Source: Raphanus sativus
Taxonomy: Eukaryota > Streptophyta > Magnoliopsida > Brassicales > Brassicaceae
DNA: 64,000 bases
NCBI RefSeq assembly: GCF_000801105.2
Contig: NC_079516.1
Location: 42,946,908 to 43,010,907, forward strand
Reading direction: 5' to 3'
Position numbers and translations under genes: made by a program. The notes under the pieces are model-generated. The model did no database searches. It was given only the letters and a program-made list of their open reading frames with translations, and was not told where the DNA came from. Each line of letters begins with the position of its first letter. Position 1 is the first letter of the stretch. Of this stretch, positions 35,227-46,841 are shown in pieces.

Positions 35227-35401
35227 ATTTATGATTTTGGGGTTTTTTTTCTTTTAGGCGTAAAATGAATTATATATATAATAAAAAAAAATTTATTAAT
35301 GCATAATATAATGTTTAACACCAAAGACTAAACATAAAAAAAATAAGAAAAAAATACCAAAAACCGGGGGAAAATAAAAAAAACTATGGAATTTTAATTC
35401 C
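34973..35401 (-). other. AT-rich linker between copia gag and pol
   Basis: 429 nt of very AT-rich, non-coding sequence with several TA dinucleotide runs, the longest at about 35194-35224. Most copia elements have gag and pol nearly contiguous. The length is a multiple of three, so gag and pol share a register. A GAAG junction at the pol start could act as a splice acceptor; this is inference. Confidence 0.6.
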
Positions 35402-36436
35402 TTATTTCAGAATGTCTGAAGTCTGAAACTCCATCTCGGTATCTTGGTTTGATCCTTCCTCTTTGTTCTGGACATATTCTGTGTCCTCTTCGTCATCATC
35501 TCCTTCATATCCTGAGTCTCGAACCATATGAGCTTCCGGTTTCTCTGTTAGACTTTTGATATAAAGTTCACATAGGTGCTTAGGAGTACGGCAGTTCTTT
35601 GCCCAATGGTTCCCCATACCACAACGATGGCACTGATCAGTCTTGATCTGAGGTTTAAACGACACACTACGGCCACGACCACGACCACGGCTGAAGCCTG
35701 GTGTGTTCCCGCGACCACGTCCTCGCCTGTGTGCATTAAACGTGCCACCTCGTCCCCTACCTCTACCACGGAATGAGCCGGGTTGGTTATTATGGTGGAC
35801 AAGGTTACTCTCTTTCTTTTGCTCTATAGCAAGTTTAGAGATGTCAGGTAATGGAGCCGTTCCCGGAGGCCTCATCTCACTGTTTTTCATTAACAGTTCA
35901 TTATTGGCTTCAGCCAACAAAAGACATTCGATCAACTCAGTGTATGTGGTGAACTTTCTTTCTCTGTATTGCTGTTGCAATACCATGTTACTGGAATGCA
36001 TCGTCGAGAAAGTCTTATTAAGCATCTCGAGCTCAGTAACTTTTTCACCACATAATTCCATCATGGAAACAATTTTGAACAGGACAGAGTTGTACTCGTC
36101 TACTGTTTTATAGTCCTGGAACCTTAAGTGTTTCCAGTCATATTGAGCCCTTGGGAGCATCACCGTTTTCTGGTGGTCATAACGTCGCTGTAAAGCGTTC
36201 CAAAGGTCCAATGGATTTTCCGTGGTTCTGTACTGAGTTTTCAAACTCTCTTGGAGATGATGGCGTATTATATAAATAGCACTGTATCGATCTTTATCAC
36301 TGGACTTATTTTCATTGATGATCGTATCACCAAGTCCTTTTGATGGTAGCATGATCCTTGCATCAAGTGCCCAATCAAGGTAATTTTCACCATTGCTTTT
36401 CAAAGCAGGGAAGTCAAGATTTGCCAATTTAGACAT
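35402..36436 (-). CDS. Copia gag capsid protein
   Basis: 344 residues. The N-terminal two thirds match the plant copia UBN2-type gag (DWALDARIML, LWNALQRRYD, LLLAEANNELLMKN). An Arg-Gly-rich stretch (about 222-257) precedes a CCHC zinc knuckle at Cys269, Cys272, His277 and Cys282 (CHRCGMGNHWAKNC), which binds element RNA. The tail is acidic. Gag forms the virus-like particle in the cytoplasm. The stop is clean and pol resumes 429 nt later in the same register. Confidence 0.93.
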   Translation of the reverse strand: MSKLANLDFPALKSNGENYLDWALDARIMLPSKGLGDTIINENKSSDKDRYSAIYIIRHHLQESLKTQYRTTENPLDLWNALQRRYDHQKTVMLPRAQYDWKHLRFQDYKTVDEYNSVLFKIVSMMELCGEKVTELEMLNKTFSTMHSSNMVLQQQYRERKFTTYTELIECLLLAEANNELLMKNSEMRPPGTAPLPDISKLAIEQKKESNLVHHNNQPGSFRGRGRGRGGTFNAHRRGRGRGNTPGFSRGRGRGRSVSFKPQIKTDQCHRCGMGNHWAKNCRTPKHLCELYIKSLTEKPEAHMVRDSGYEGDDDEEDTEYVQNKEEGSNQDTEMEFQTSDILK

Positions 36437-37292
36437 CTGAAAAATTTATTTCTCCCATTAGATATAATAATCATACGATAACATATATAAAATTACACAA
36501 AAACGAGTTATGCATGATAACAATATGCATGGTCAAACGAGTTATGCATGGTCAAAACCAAAAAAAACAATATACGATGCATGCGATAACAGAGCAATGC
36601 GAACTATGCATGATCATTAATTAGTCGAGTTGAAAAATTAACAGAGCGATAAGTATATATATATATATGAGCATTGGAAAACAGAGCAGGGCAAGATATA
36701 TATATATATAAAAAAAACAGAGCAATACGCATATATGCCGTACGGTTTGCATTAATTGAAACAGAACAAATAAATGGATCAAGTAAGCTGGCCCATACAA
36801 TAACAATACATATAAAACAGAGTATGCGAACAACGATGAAGCAGAGTAAGCGAGCTATATGTATGTGAAACAGAGCATAACGATATGGTGAAGCTATCTT
36901 AGTTAGAAAAATAAATAATGACGATGATAGCTATGGATGGTAAAACGGAAACAAGAGCAATAACTTATATTACGCATAACTTATATAGATTTAGGTTTTT
37001 TTTTTTTTCTTTTGCAAGACATGTTAGCTAAATATAGCTTCATGTTTGCGGGTAGGGTTTCAGATTGCGGGTAAGGGTTTCCGATGATACCTTTGATCTC
37101 GGAAGTGTTGATCGGTCTCGTCGTTTGGGCAGCTTCTCGTCGCGAACAGCTTCTCCGTCTCAAGCAGCTTCTCGTCACGAACAGTTTCGTCGTCTCAAGC
37201 AGCTTCTCGTCACGAACAGTTTCGTCGTCTCAAGCAGCTTCTCGTCGCGGAGGAGGCTAGGGTTTTGTTAGAGCAAATCGTTGCTGATAACG
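36437..37292 (-). promoter_or_regulatory. Copia 5' leader with primer-binding site and 35-bp minisatellite
   Basis: The leader of about 850 nt lies between the 5' LTR and gag. Directly inside the LTR the minus strand reads CGTTATCAGCAACG (about 37279-37292), a tRNA-primer site of the type common in plant copia elements. A 35-bp unit containing AGCTTCTCGTCACGAACAG is repeated at 37131, 37166 and 37201, with a partial fourth copy from 37236. The rest has scattered ACAGAGCA-like words and TA runs (about 36654-36670). Confidence 0.7.
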
Positions 37293-37449
37293 TGTTTTGT
37301 TACTATGAAAAGCGTGTCTTTATTATTGATCAAGTATCAAGTATATATACTTGATACACATAGTTATCTTCTCAATAAGATAAGTACAAAAAGTAACAAT
37401 AAGATAAATATGAAGTTAGATATGTCGAGCATAATATCGGTATATAACA
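37293..37449 (-). repeat. 5' LTR of the copia element
   Basis: 157 bp, identical to 31207-31363. It carries the element's promoter and, on the minus strand, starts TGTTATATACC and ends ACAAAACA. Confidence 0.95.
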
Positions 37450-37608
37450 AAAAGATAGATATTTATAAGAAATTGACATCAAATTCGAAACAAATCTTTT
37501 AATGTGTCGATAGAATCTTCACAGTAAAATCGCACAACTGAGATTTAGCCATCTCTCACATATGAAAAGCACAAAATAAATTGTATTTTCTAATCCCGTA
37601 CATATTGT

Positions 37609-38190
37609 TAGGGGTGGGCACGGAGCGGATATCCGGAATTTTAAGGATATCCGTGATCCGATCCGTGCCTTGCGAATATTCGATTTTTTGATCCGATCTG
37701 ATCCGTAACTCTTCGGATATCCGGAACACCGGATATCCGCGAATATCCGAATTTTTGCCGGATATCCGATTCGATCCGTAAAAAATAATAAAAAATTAAA
37801 AAAATAAATGAAAATAAAAGAAAAAGAAGAAAATTTGAAATAAAATAATAATATTTCATTAATTATTTTTTAAAAATTACATACTTTCAAAATTTTTAAT
37901 AACTAAATAATTAATTTAGTGAATAAAAACATTATAAAACTTATATAAAGATATAAAAGTGTATATATTATATAATTTTATAAACATGTATACATATATA
38001 TGTATATAACGGATCGGATCGGATATTCGTTTCTAAAAATATTAGTATTTGTGATTTGCTTCGTCTTTGACGGATATTGGATTTTAGTATTTGCTTCGAT
38101 TCGTTAAATTACGGATATTCGGATTTTTCGGATCGAATCGAAACGAATAACGGATCGAATCAAAATTTACGAATATTTTGCCCACCCCTA
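37609..38190. mobile_element. hAT-type MITE (TAGGGGTGGGCA family)
   Basis: Perfect 12-bp inverted termini, TAGGGGTGGGCA and TGCCCACCCCTA, enclose 582 bp. The flanking 8-bp direct repeat is CATATTGT (37601-37608 and 38191-38198). Subterminal regions are full of GGATATCCG, ATCCGATCCG and CGGATCGGAT words in both orientations, giving foldback potential. It is non-coding. The target duplication places it in the hAT superfamily. Confidence 0.9.
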
Positions 38191-38198
38191 CATATTGT

Positions 38199-39649
38199 TA
38201 TACAAAATAGCAAACCGGAGATTAAGTTAAAACAATCGCTCAACAATGAATCTCAATATTTAGCAAAAAAAAAAAACTATGAATCCCAATAATACTAATT
38301 TTTTCATAGAAATAATCTGTCCACGAAAACAATAAATGTTTTTTCTCGAAAAAAGAAAGAATAAACGTTTTCACGAACGATTTGGTAACAGTCAGTTTAA
38401 TCAAATACGAAAAGATGTGTTTGTAAATCTCATCTTAATATTAGTTAAATTTTACAATAGTTGGACACAGTGAGTCAGTGACCTCAATAGTCTTGGAGTA
38501 TGTATGATCTTTTTCTAACAGCAATGTGTGATCTTTGTTTTTAGCAATGAAGATAACATATAGTCAGTATATAGTTGTGACTTTATCAGGGTGAAAAATG
38601 TAACATTCAGAACAACTGGTAAAGGTAATATTTCAGGACCTGAGGACAATTGTTGTGTAGTTTTAACAGTAATAAAAATATGATGTCAACAAAAGAAAAA
38701 AAAATATAAAATACATGTGAAAATTTTGTTATGTACCGTGAGGTTTGTAAATGTGAAGTCGTTAAACAAGATATCAATGAAGAAATACTAAACACGTGTT
38801 ATTGACATGATTATGTCTTCTTTTTTTACCCGCCGACATAATTATGTCTAATATTTTAGTTAAGACTACTACTGCTATTGCCAAATATTGAACACAAAAG
38901 GAGTACTATTATCTACTAAATTAATAATCCCACTGGTTGTTGCAGCCTACGAAATATTTTAGCGGCTCAGACATCTAAACATTATTCGAATCTCAATCAC
39001 GATCTTAGTCACTTTTTGGTCTATCTTATGTTTATTTATCATCGAACTTAACATTTTTGGTCCAATATAACGTGAGACCAATTTAATAAATCCTAGGATA
39101 TTTGGTTTCTTTTTGTACGATTTGCTTTATCTTACCAACCATTTCAACTCAATTTGAACATTTCTATAATCAATAAAAGAAGAACTGAACTTTCATGTGG
39201 GTTAGTTAGTTTAAACAAATTAACCTTATAATCAGCAGTACGAACAACTGTCAACTGTAGTCAACACATAATCACATTAAACTATTGATTTAGTTATTTT
39301 TGATTGAAAATCAACTATCGATCTTTTTTGACAAAACATCAAATCGATTTTTATAGCTGAATTTAAAAATATCTAGCATTACTTTGTTTTCGGTATATAT
39401 AAAGTAAATAATATTAAGTAACTAAGTTAGTGGTTTTATTTTGTCATAACAAAACACCAATCACCTTTATTGTGTAATGTCAAAACTATAACCAGTAGTG
39501 TGAATTTTGCACGGTTGAACAAAAATATGTATCTACGTGTTATTTTATTGAAGTATGACATCTGGTAAAAATAGTAACAGGTTATTTATGAAAAGGTGAT
39601 CATGTATTAATATGTTCTCTTTTCTGCTAAAATCATGTACTATTAGACA
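38199..39649. other. Gene-less stretch
   Basis: No gene or defined repeat recognised. AT-rich throughout. Confidence 0.4.
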
Positions 39650-39903
39650 AACTAACATGTCATTTTCTACATCATGAACAAAACATTTACTAGTTCAAGG
39701 GTCAAATGGTAATCAATCAAATTGTTGTTTACTTTATAAAAAATAGCCAACGGTGTTTTACTTATGTATGAATAATGTAGGATTATGTAGTGTAGAACAC
39801 CGTTGGCTATTTTTTATAAAGTAAACAACAATTTGATTGATTACCATTTGACCCTTGAACTAGTAAATGTTTTGTTCATGATGTAGAAAATGACATGTTA
39901 GTT
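39650..39903. repeat. Perfect 108-bp inverted repeat with 38-bp loop
   Basis: 39650-39757 and 39796-39903 are exact reverse complements over 108 bp; the spacer is 39758-39795. The left arm begins AACTAACATGTC and the right arm ends GACATGTTAGTT. The right arm abuts the truncated hAT-like element at 39904. A transcript would fold into a long, mismatch-free hairpin. Confidence 0.95.
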
Positions 39904-40631
39904 CGGGTACCCGTTCGGGTACCCGTTCGGGAACGGGTATTTAGTTCGGGTACCCGTTCGGGTTCGGATCGGGTATTTCGGATTTTCGGGTATTTCGGTA
40001 TAGGAGTATAATACCTATTCGGGTATTTCTGAACTTCGGATCGGGTTCGGGTATTTTTAGTTCGGGTTCAGTTATTTCGGATCGGGTTCGGATATTTAGA
40101 TTTTAAAAGAAATAAAAATAAAATTTTATTTTTTAAAGTTTTTTATATTTAAAAATATAGATTTTACTTAACTGATTTTTTTTTCTTTTTATAGATTGAA
40201 TGATTAATAGATTTGGAGATAACATTTCCAAAATAAATATATTAATTTGGCTATTGTTTTTCAACTTTGGATGTAACTTTGGTTAATACATGAAATAAAA
40301 AGTTTAACATGCATTTTAAATGAATATCAAATTATTTTCTCCATAGTTATATATATATACTATATGATTTTAAAGTATGTCTAACATCAATATAAATATT
40401 TTAAATAAAATGAGAGATGTAAACTAGAAATATAAGGGTAAGTATACACATGTTCGGTTATTTTCGGATATCCATTCGGGTTCGGGTATTACCCGTTCGG
40501 GTTCGGATATCCAATCTCTCCTAACTTAATACCCGTTCGGGTATTTTACTACTTCGGTTCGGATTTCGGTTCGGGTTTTTCGGGTCGGGTTCGGATGCCA
40601 CTTCGGATATCGGATAAAGTGCCCACCCCTA
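39904..40631. mobile_element. hAT-type repeat lacking its left terminus
   Basis: The right end is TGCCCACCCCTA, as in the 37.6-kb element, and the body is dominated by GTTCGGGTACCCGTTCGGG-type words at both ends around an AT-rich core. The expected TAGGGGTGGGC left terminus is absent. Instead, the sequence begins at the arm of the 108-bp inverted repeat. No target duplication of TCTTTTTG (after the right end) was found on the left. Confidence 0.7.
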
Positions 40632-43600
40632 TCTTTTTGTCTGTTCACTGAAAAAGGGATCTAATATTTGGAACAAAAACAGGAAGGTCAAAAAAGAAAT
40701 AATGTATTGTTCTTTGGTTAATAATATGGGCTTATTTGCTATCTAGCTAAATTTGGAAGTGAAATTAGTACATAGCATTGATTTTAACATAATGAAAAAT
40801 CTATTTATACTCAAAGTGAGTCGGTTATGCCATTTTTATTTGCAGTTACCTGGTAAGCATGAAATATCACAAATAATATATGATCAGGAGTGACTGAAAA
40901 CTATTACATGTGAAAGAAGAAAGAGACGCCTACGTTATATGTTTATTAACCACATACATATAGACTGAGTGTTCTATTCTATATAGTTGAAGTGGTATAG
41001 AAAGACTCAAAACACACCCACAATCTTTAAATACTAAACACTACTTCAATTCCAACTCTTAAATACTAAATTCTTTAACTCTAATTACTATACCATAAAC
41101 CTAAATTTAAACTATGATCACATGATTAAATGGCAGTAAAATGAATAGATAAAATAGAAGATTTTTTAATAAATAATGTATTTTATATCACCGAAATAGT
41201 ATAAGATTCTAATCCAATACACAAATCCTAAATAATAAACCCAGCCCCAATTTTAAATACTAAACCCTAAATTATTAGGACTAAACTCAAACCTAAATGT
41301 AAACTATATTATATATTTATAATTTTTCAATAAAATTAAAATCTGAAAATTACATACAATATATTGTGATATTAAACTATATTATATAATCATTTGAAAA
41401 TAGTATATAAGATAAACTTGTGTGAATTTACACTTGTATGGATGTAGTTGACGAAAAAAGAAATTAACTATATAAATGCTTAGTTTTAATCATTAGGCAT
41501 AAACCAAAATTGTATGAGTGATACAATTACAAAAAAAAACACATCATGCTTTTTTAGGAGTTAATAGTATCAATGTTTAACTTTTTTTCAATACAAATCA
41601 CAAATTTTAACAAACATAAAACAGTGATTAGTACATACTATCGTTCTAAACAAGATAGAACATTTTTCTCAAGCAACGAATGGAATAGAACATGACAAAT
41701 AACATAATACATTAATATGAACACATCAAATAAGAGAATTTTTGACTTTGAAAGGCACGAGAAACTGTTATATATATTTCATAAATATAGTATAGAAATA
41801 TGTGTATAAGAGTAGACTATTTCATATATAATATAGTAATCTCAAACAAATATGTATAATATATAAGTATATCCTTCCTCGTCTTCATCAACTACGTTTC
41901 TTCACCCACTTCCTCGTCAATCGAAACTAAGCAATCTAAGAGTTGCCTTGATTTCGTTGTACTTTGTCATCGTCTTACTTTGTGTGGCTTTCTCACCTAT
42001 TTTCTTATCTTCTTTGTCGTTATTGCTTCGTCATGGTAATAAATCATGGCATCCGGATAATCAAATAAGAGTCACCTCCGCGATGATATCATTGTACATG
42101 GTCTTTTCGTTATCGGAAATATTCGCCAAGATTAAAGGCGGTGAAAAAGCAGTGGATAAAATTTGAAAATGAAAGGTTATGATTTTCAATTGCCACAATT
42201 TACTTTTGTTACATAATAATTTTTTTTTCTCTACAGGTTTTACCGGTTATTTCAAACGACAATATATAAATATTACACAAAATACACACAAAAATAGGGC
42301 AATTCGTCATAGACTTAATTATAATTTTTTGATGGCTATACAATGCAATTTATCGAAACATATTGACTGTTTTTTTGCCAACAATAACCATACTAGTTCG
42401 AACTAGACACATAATAAGAAATTCAAATTGATGAAACATAATTAACATAAACTATTGCGGAAAGAAGATTTTGAACACCTCGTAAAAATTTGTCCATTAT
42501 TGTGTCATTGCTCAAGTAAAATGTCGGATTTACACTATTGAAATTCATCCAAGTAGAAAGTAAAAGCCAACTATTTCATCAATGTTTATCTTCACCAGGT
42601 AAGAATAGTTTGTTGCAACACTGTTTCTAAGAACTGTAGGATCTTCATGTGTTGTATATCTCAAGTCAAAGCTTCACATTCTATACGTAAAAGTAAATAC
42701 TTTGTCGAACCATAATGTTTTTTGTTTAGCCTCATGCACTATCGATACATCCTTAACCTGTAAAAATATTTTATTCTCTTCAAACTACATCATACCATCT
42801 AACATTTCCCATTTTTTGTTCGATTGAATATCATATTTCTCCTCTATTGCTGAGGCACAAAATCAAGATATTTTTTTAGTCTCATTTTTCTTCTTTTAAA
42901 CCTTATTAATTATTGTTTTTTCTAAGAAGATAAAACTAAATTAGAAAATTATAAGAAAACTGAATTGTTATTATTAATATTTATATACCAAGCAATTTTA
43001 TTTTTTCATACTTCATTTAACTGTTTGTATATATATATATATTCTCATTTAACTTCTGGTTAAATATGGTATTAAACGATGAGAAATATTTATAGACAAT
43101 TCTATAACTAATATTCTACCGCCTTATGAAAATACATGTCTAATTTCTCCACTCCAAACCGTCTTATGAGATCTATGTTCGATGATATGTCATGTACTAT
43201 GCTGGAAATCTTTTGTAACTCTTTTATAATCTATATAATTTATATTTTTGGAGTTGAAAGCCTAGATTTCATGATATTTAAATATTAATGAACTCTTATT
43301 CAATCATCTAGATCAAGAGAGATTCCACAACTTTTTGTTATATATTGACTACGGATCTTGAACAGACTTATTGAAAAGTTATGAACAAATTAATTAACAG
43401 AAATTAAACAACAGTTTTGTTCCTAAATATGTACCACTATGGTTCTTAAATTGGGCAAGTTCGTGTTTGCGGCCCTTTTTTAAAATAAAGTTAGTTCTAC
43501 AACTTTATACAATCTTTTAAGGTTACTGCCAAAATTAATTTAAAGAAGAAAAGATTTTGTAACCAAGCATCAGTATATTCGAAACTCCATATTGTGAATG

Positions 43601-44736
43601 GTTCTGATTTCTTTTCTAATTTACAAACTTCTAAAACTCAGAGCCGTTCTCTATTTAAAAAGTCCATTGTCTTTTTAAAACTCATATAAGTATGTTTTTA
43701 TGGAAATATATAATATATCTTTATATAGCAGCTATAATTATATAATATAGTTAAAAGGTCACGGTTTACTATCTTTTATATATTAATTTAGAAATATTAC
43801 AACATTTGGGATAAAGTGTCATCACTAAGATGAATAGTAATGATTTTTAGAATCCTTAAAACATATTGATCCATTTAAATATAGTATATTTTTATTAAAC
43901 TAATTCAAATTAGTTGGTAGTGTAAAAAATATATTCTTCATTATTTCTTTAATAAAAGTATGAAATTACCTAGATGATTAATATATATTTGAAAATTAAT
44001 GATTTTAAATAATAAAGATTTGAAAACAATTTTGAAAAATATTCATAGCAAAGTAACTTTGGTGAATATCAATGAAATTAGCGTTTGGCACACCCCCACA
44101 AAAACATGCAAGATACAAGTACATGTCTAGTTTAAATCCGGAAACAAAGATACGGTTTTCTACAATGTGGGAATTATTTTAGGAATGAAACTATAGCGAA
44201 CTATCTTAGAGATATTTTTTGTACGTACCGATTTCGAAGATAAACAAGTATTCATTTTTTCTGTAAATCGGTTTGCTGATACTTTTTTCTTTCACTTTCT
44301 TTTTCCATTTTTGGTCAACATGGTCTACTGGAAGTAGGCCCTAACTGGAAGGACCAATAGTAAGGTTATCTGATCCATGCAGCGGTTAAAGTTATGATTA
44401 GTTTCGTATGGTTTCAGTTCAGCAAAGAGATGTCTCGACTGATAGATATGTTTTAAAGTAGAGAATGTATGAGAAAAAGCTGATATTATTTTCAAAACAA
44501 GAAAAGCTGATAAATTGAAAAAAAAAACAGTTTAAATAAACATTATTAGTTATTACAATCACACTTGCACAAAACTGAATATGACGAAATATTACATATA
44601 CTAAATAAGAATCCATATTCAGAAAAAAAAAGCCAACACAAATAACAACACAAGCACAAGCTTGTGTTCAATACGGTACCATATATTAAGAAAACATCGA
44701 TTTATAATCACATAAACATGCTATTGTCCATCTCCG
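40632..44736. other. Long gene-less stretch between repeats and CEP3
   Basis: About 4.1 kb without a recognisable gene. A 71-codon open stretch at 41948-42163 starts at TTG and has a hydrophobic beginning; it matches nothing I know. The rest is AT-rich with A/T homopolymers and ACCCTAAA-like words near 41.0-41.3 kb. Confidence 0.45.
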
Positions 44737-44988
44737 TTAATTGTGTACGGAATGTCCAATACCAGGGCTATGTCCAGGTACCGTGGGCCTAAAGGTATCA
44801 ACCCCGTGGCTCGGTGGCGGTTGAAATGGCTCAGCCGGTGGTGACAGCGTCATAGAGCCATCCTCACCGATTTCCTCAACCGTCCTCATGGTGGACTTGG
44901 TGAGTGTTCGGCCTTCAACGGAACCAAACTCTTGATTAATTGTCAAAAGCAACATAAATGCAAAAAGGTAAACATTAATTCTCGCCAT
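44737..44988 (-). CDS. CEP3: C-terminally encoded peptide (CEP) precursor
   Basis: A single-exon gene of 83 residues. Residues 1 to about 26 form a secretion signal (VYLFAFMLLLTI core). A variable acidic spacer follows, and one CEP domain, TFRPTVPGHSPGIGH, sits at residues 65-79 with a four-residue tail. The mature 15-mer is normally cut out and hydroxylated on prolines 4, 7 and/or 11. It is perceived by CEPR1/CEPR2 receptor kinases and reports nitrogen starvation and represses root growth. Arabidopsis CEP3 (At2g23440) has, from memory, Glu at position 6, where this copy has Val. The neighbours WAKL14 and KRP1 support the orthology. Single-copy domain, frame intact. Confidence 0.93.
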   Translation of the reverse strand: MARINVYLFAFMLLLTINQEFGSVEGRTLTKSTMRTVEEIGEDGSMTLSPPAEPFQPPPSHGVDTFRPTVPGHSPGIGHSVHN

Positions 44989-45097
44989 TGATTAAAAACC
45001 CTAAACGAGAATTAGAAAAAAAATTGTAGTTTATAATAAATAGTCGAAGGTGAGTATGTATTATGTTTTGATGCATGTAATCTCTTGGAACATTTGC

Positions 45098-45109
45098 TCT
45101 ATTTATAGA
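45098..45109 (-). promoter_or_regulatory. TATA box of the CEP3 gene
   Basis: The minus strand reads CTCTATAAATAG about 110 bp upstream of the CEP3 start codon, a standard plant TATA position once a short leader is allowed. Confidence 0.55.
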
Positions 45110-45861
45110 GATGAAATATAGTACATCACATGGGCGCAACACTTGAGATGTTATTTTAAATACTTAGTTAAAGAGTCCGTGTGCTTTACAACTATTACTA
45201 AGTACTAAATAATTTTTAAGAAAATTAAGAATATAATTTAGTTAATTATATATTTTTCCTTAATTCATAGCTGCCCTTTCATGATTTAACCTTAGTCGTC
45301 TTTATCCATGGATATCCCGAATAGATTCTGTTTGTTGAAGTTTATTTTAATATATCCGTCAAGTTATAGTTTCGATTACATAGTATGTTTTGTAACTATT
45401 CATAATACAAATGACATATCAACAATTGACTCACAAGTATAAACCAAGAACTAGAGCCCGCACTTACATGCAGATATTTTTTATTTTATAAATATATAAT
45501 TTTAATATCATCATAAAGTTTTAAATATATAATTTACATTTAATGTTATCTATTGTATTAATTCTATAATGTTATTGTGCTTGTTCGTCATGATTAATAT
45601 ACATTTATTTGCTTTATTAATTGTTATTACTTATATTAATATATTTTAGAGTTCAGCACAATACAATCTGAAATAATCAAATTACACAATCTCTTTTAAT
45701 ATAGCTTTCTAATTTCTATAGTTTGTATACAATATATTTTAAAATTATTTAGTTATACCATAAATGGATATTTGTTTACGATAATTAATATTTTGATATC
45801 GTGTTTAATAAAATATACATGAACATGTATCAATTTTTTGCATTTTGCGAAATTTTTTTGA

Positions 45862-46047
45862 GGCAAGATTTTGAAAAACAATTGGCTCAGAAATTACTTC
45901 GCACACCTAGATTGGATTATCTCTCCTCACCATCAGCAAGAAATAGTACTCCAATTAACTCTCTGACATCTCATAAAGGGATAAACACAAAAGAAGACAT
46001 TATGAAGTCCTTTCGACACCATCAACCATTGTCAAACTAGTAGAAAA
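45862..46047 (+). repeat. Direct repeat, copy 1 (about 185 bp)
   Basis: Matches 46842-47023 at roughly 85-90% by eye. Shared landmarks are ATTACTTCGCACACCTAGA, GAAATAGTACTCCAATTAA, AAAGGGATAAACA and ATGAAGTCCTTTCGACACCA. Both copies end TCAAACTAGT(A/G)GAAAA. This copy is open for about 60 codons on the plus strand but I do not recognise the product. Confidence 0.75.
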
Positions 46048-46841
46048 ACTCTATTATTATTATTATTATTTTTTTTTTTAGAAAAAAACTCTATAATAGC
46101 ATATATTAAAACATAATTATCTCTATAATAGAGATCTAATTTAAAAAAATTATAGAGATATATTTTAGAGATGCTCTAAAAAATTTAATACATGTTATTG
46201 TACAATATGCTTCTCATATCTCAGGAAAAGAATCAACTATAGCCTATGTGGTTAAGTAGAAGAGTCTCATAATCATTAGAGCATCATTATCCATTAGAAC
46301 ACCTCTAAAGCTCTCAACAAAATAAAAATTTAATATTATAATTTAATAAGGCTGAAATTTTTAATTTTAATTTAGAAATAAAATTTTGATTAATAGAGAG
46401 TTGACAAATGTTATTTAGACGATCTCCAACCCACCTCTATTTTCATCTCTATATTTTTTCATAAAATAAAGAAACTCTATTATAGAGGTGGATTTACTCC
46501 AATATATGCCTCTATAATAGAGTTCCTCTATTTATAAGTGAAAATATAGAAAATTGCTATTTTAGAGGCAAAAAATATGATTCCTCTATATTTTTCTCTA
46601 AAACTGAAAAATTCTATTATAAAAACATACATTGAAACAAATACATCTGTATAATAAAAATTTCTATTTAAGAGAAAAATATAGAGATATTCATTGGAAT
46701 GCTCTCAAGATTTTCTCAAGAATACAATTGTATTCTTTTACTTAGTTTTTTATTATGTTTGTTTTGTTTAACAGTGAGAACACCCATGAAAATACCCCAA
46801 TGCAAGTGCCCTTATATTTTACCTACAGTTGTTGTAGCAAG
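46048..46841. repeat. Sequence between the direct repeats, rich in CTCTATAATAGAG words
   Basis: Several copies and inversions of CTCTATAATAGAG/CTCTATTATAGAGG lie at about 46085-46660, after a TTA trinucleotide run near 46051. This looks like one or more palindromic MITEs of the type common near Brassicaceae genes. I could not fix ends or a target duplication. Confidence 0.45.

Larger units (their letters stand above)
31207..37449 (-). mobile_element. Intact Ty1/copia LTR retrotransposon
   Basis: A 6,243-bp element transcribed on the minus strand. The two 157-bp LTRs are identical by eye and have TG...CA ends (minus strand TGTTATATACC to ACAAAACA). The 5-bp target duplication is AAAAG (31202-31206 and 37450-37454). 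A primer-binding site lies inside the 5' LTR and a polypurine tract next to the 3' LTR. The gag and pol frames are uninterrupted. Identical LTRs imply a very recent insertion, and the element may still be competent. Confidence 0.95.

Noticed and set aside
35100..35230. TA dinucleotide runs as a replication or regulatory element
   Set aside because: Simple-sequence slippage in an AT-rich linker is sufficient explanation.
35555..36113. Open frames antisense or out of register across gag
   Set aside because: They are shadows of the Arg-Gly-rich gag coding sequence.
41948..42166. Open stretch of about 72 codons with a hydrophobic start
   Set aside because: It begins at TTG, not ATG, shows no family motif or splice context, and AT-rich DNA yields such frames by chance.
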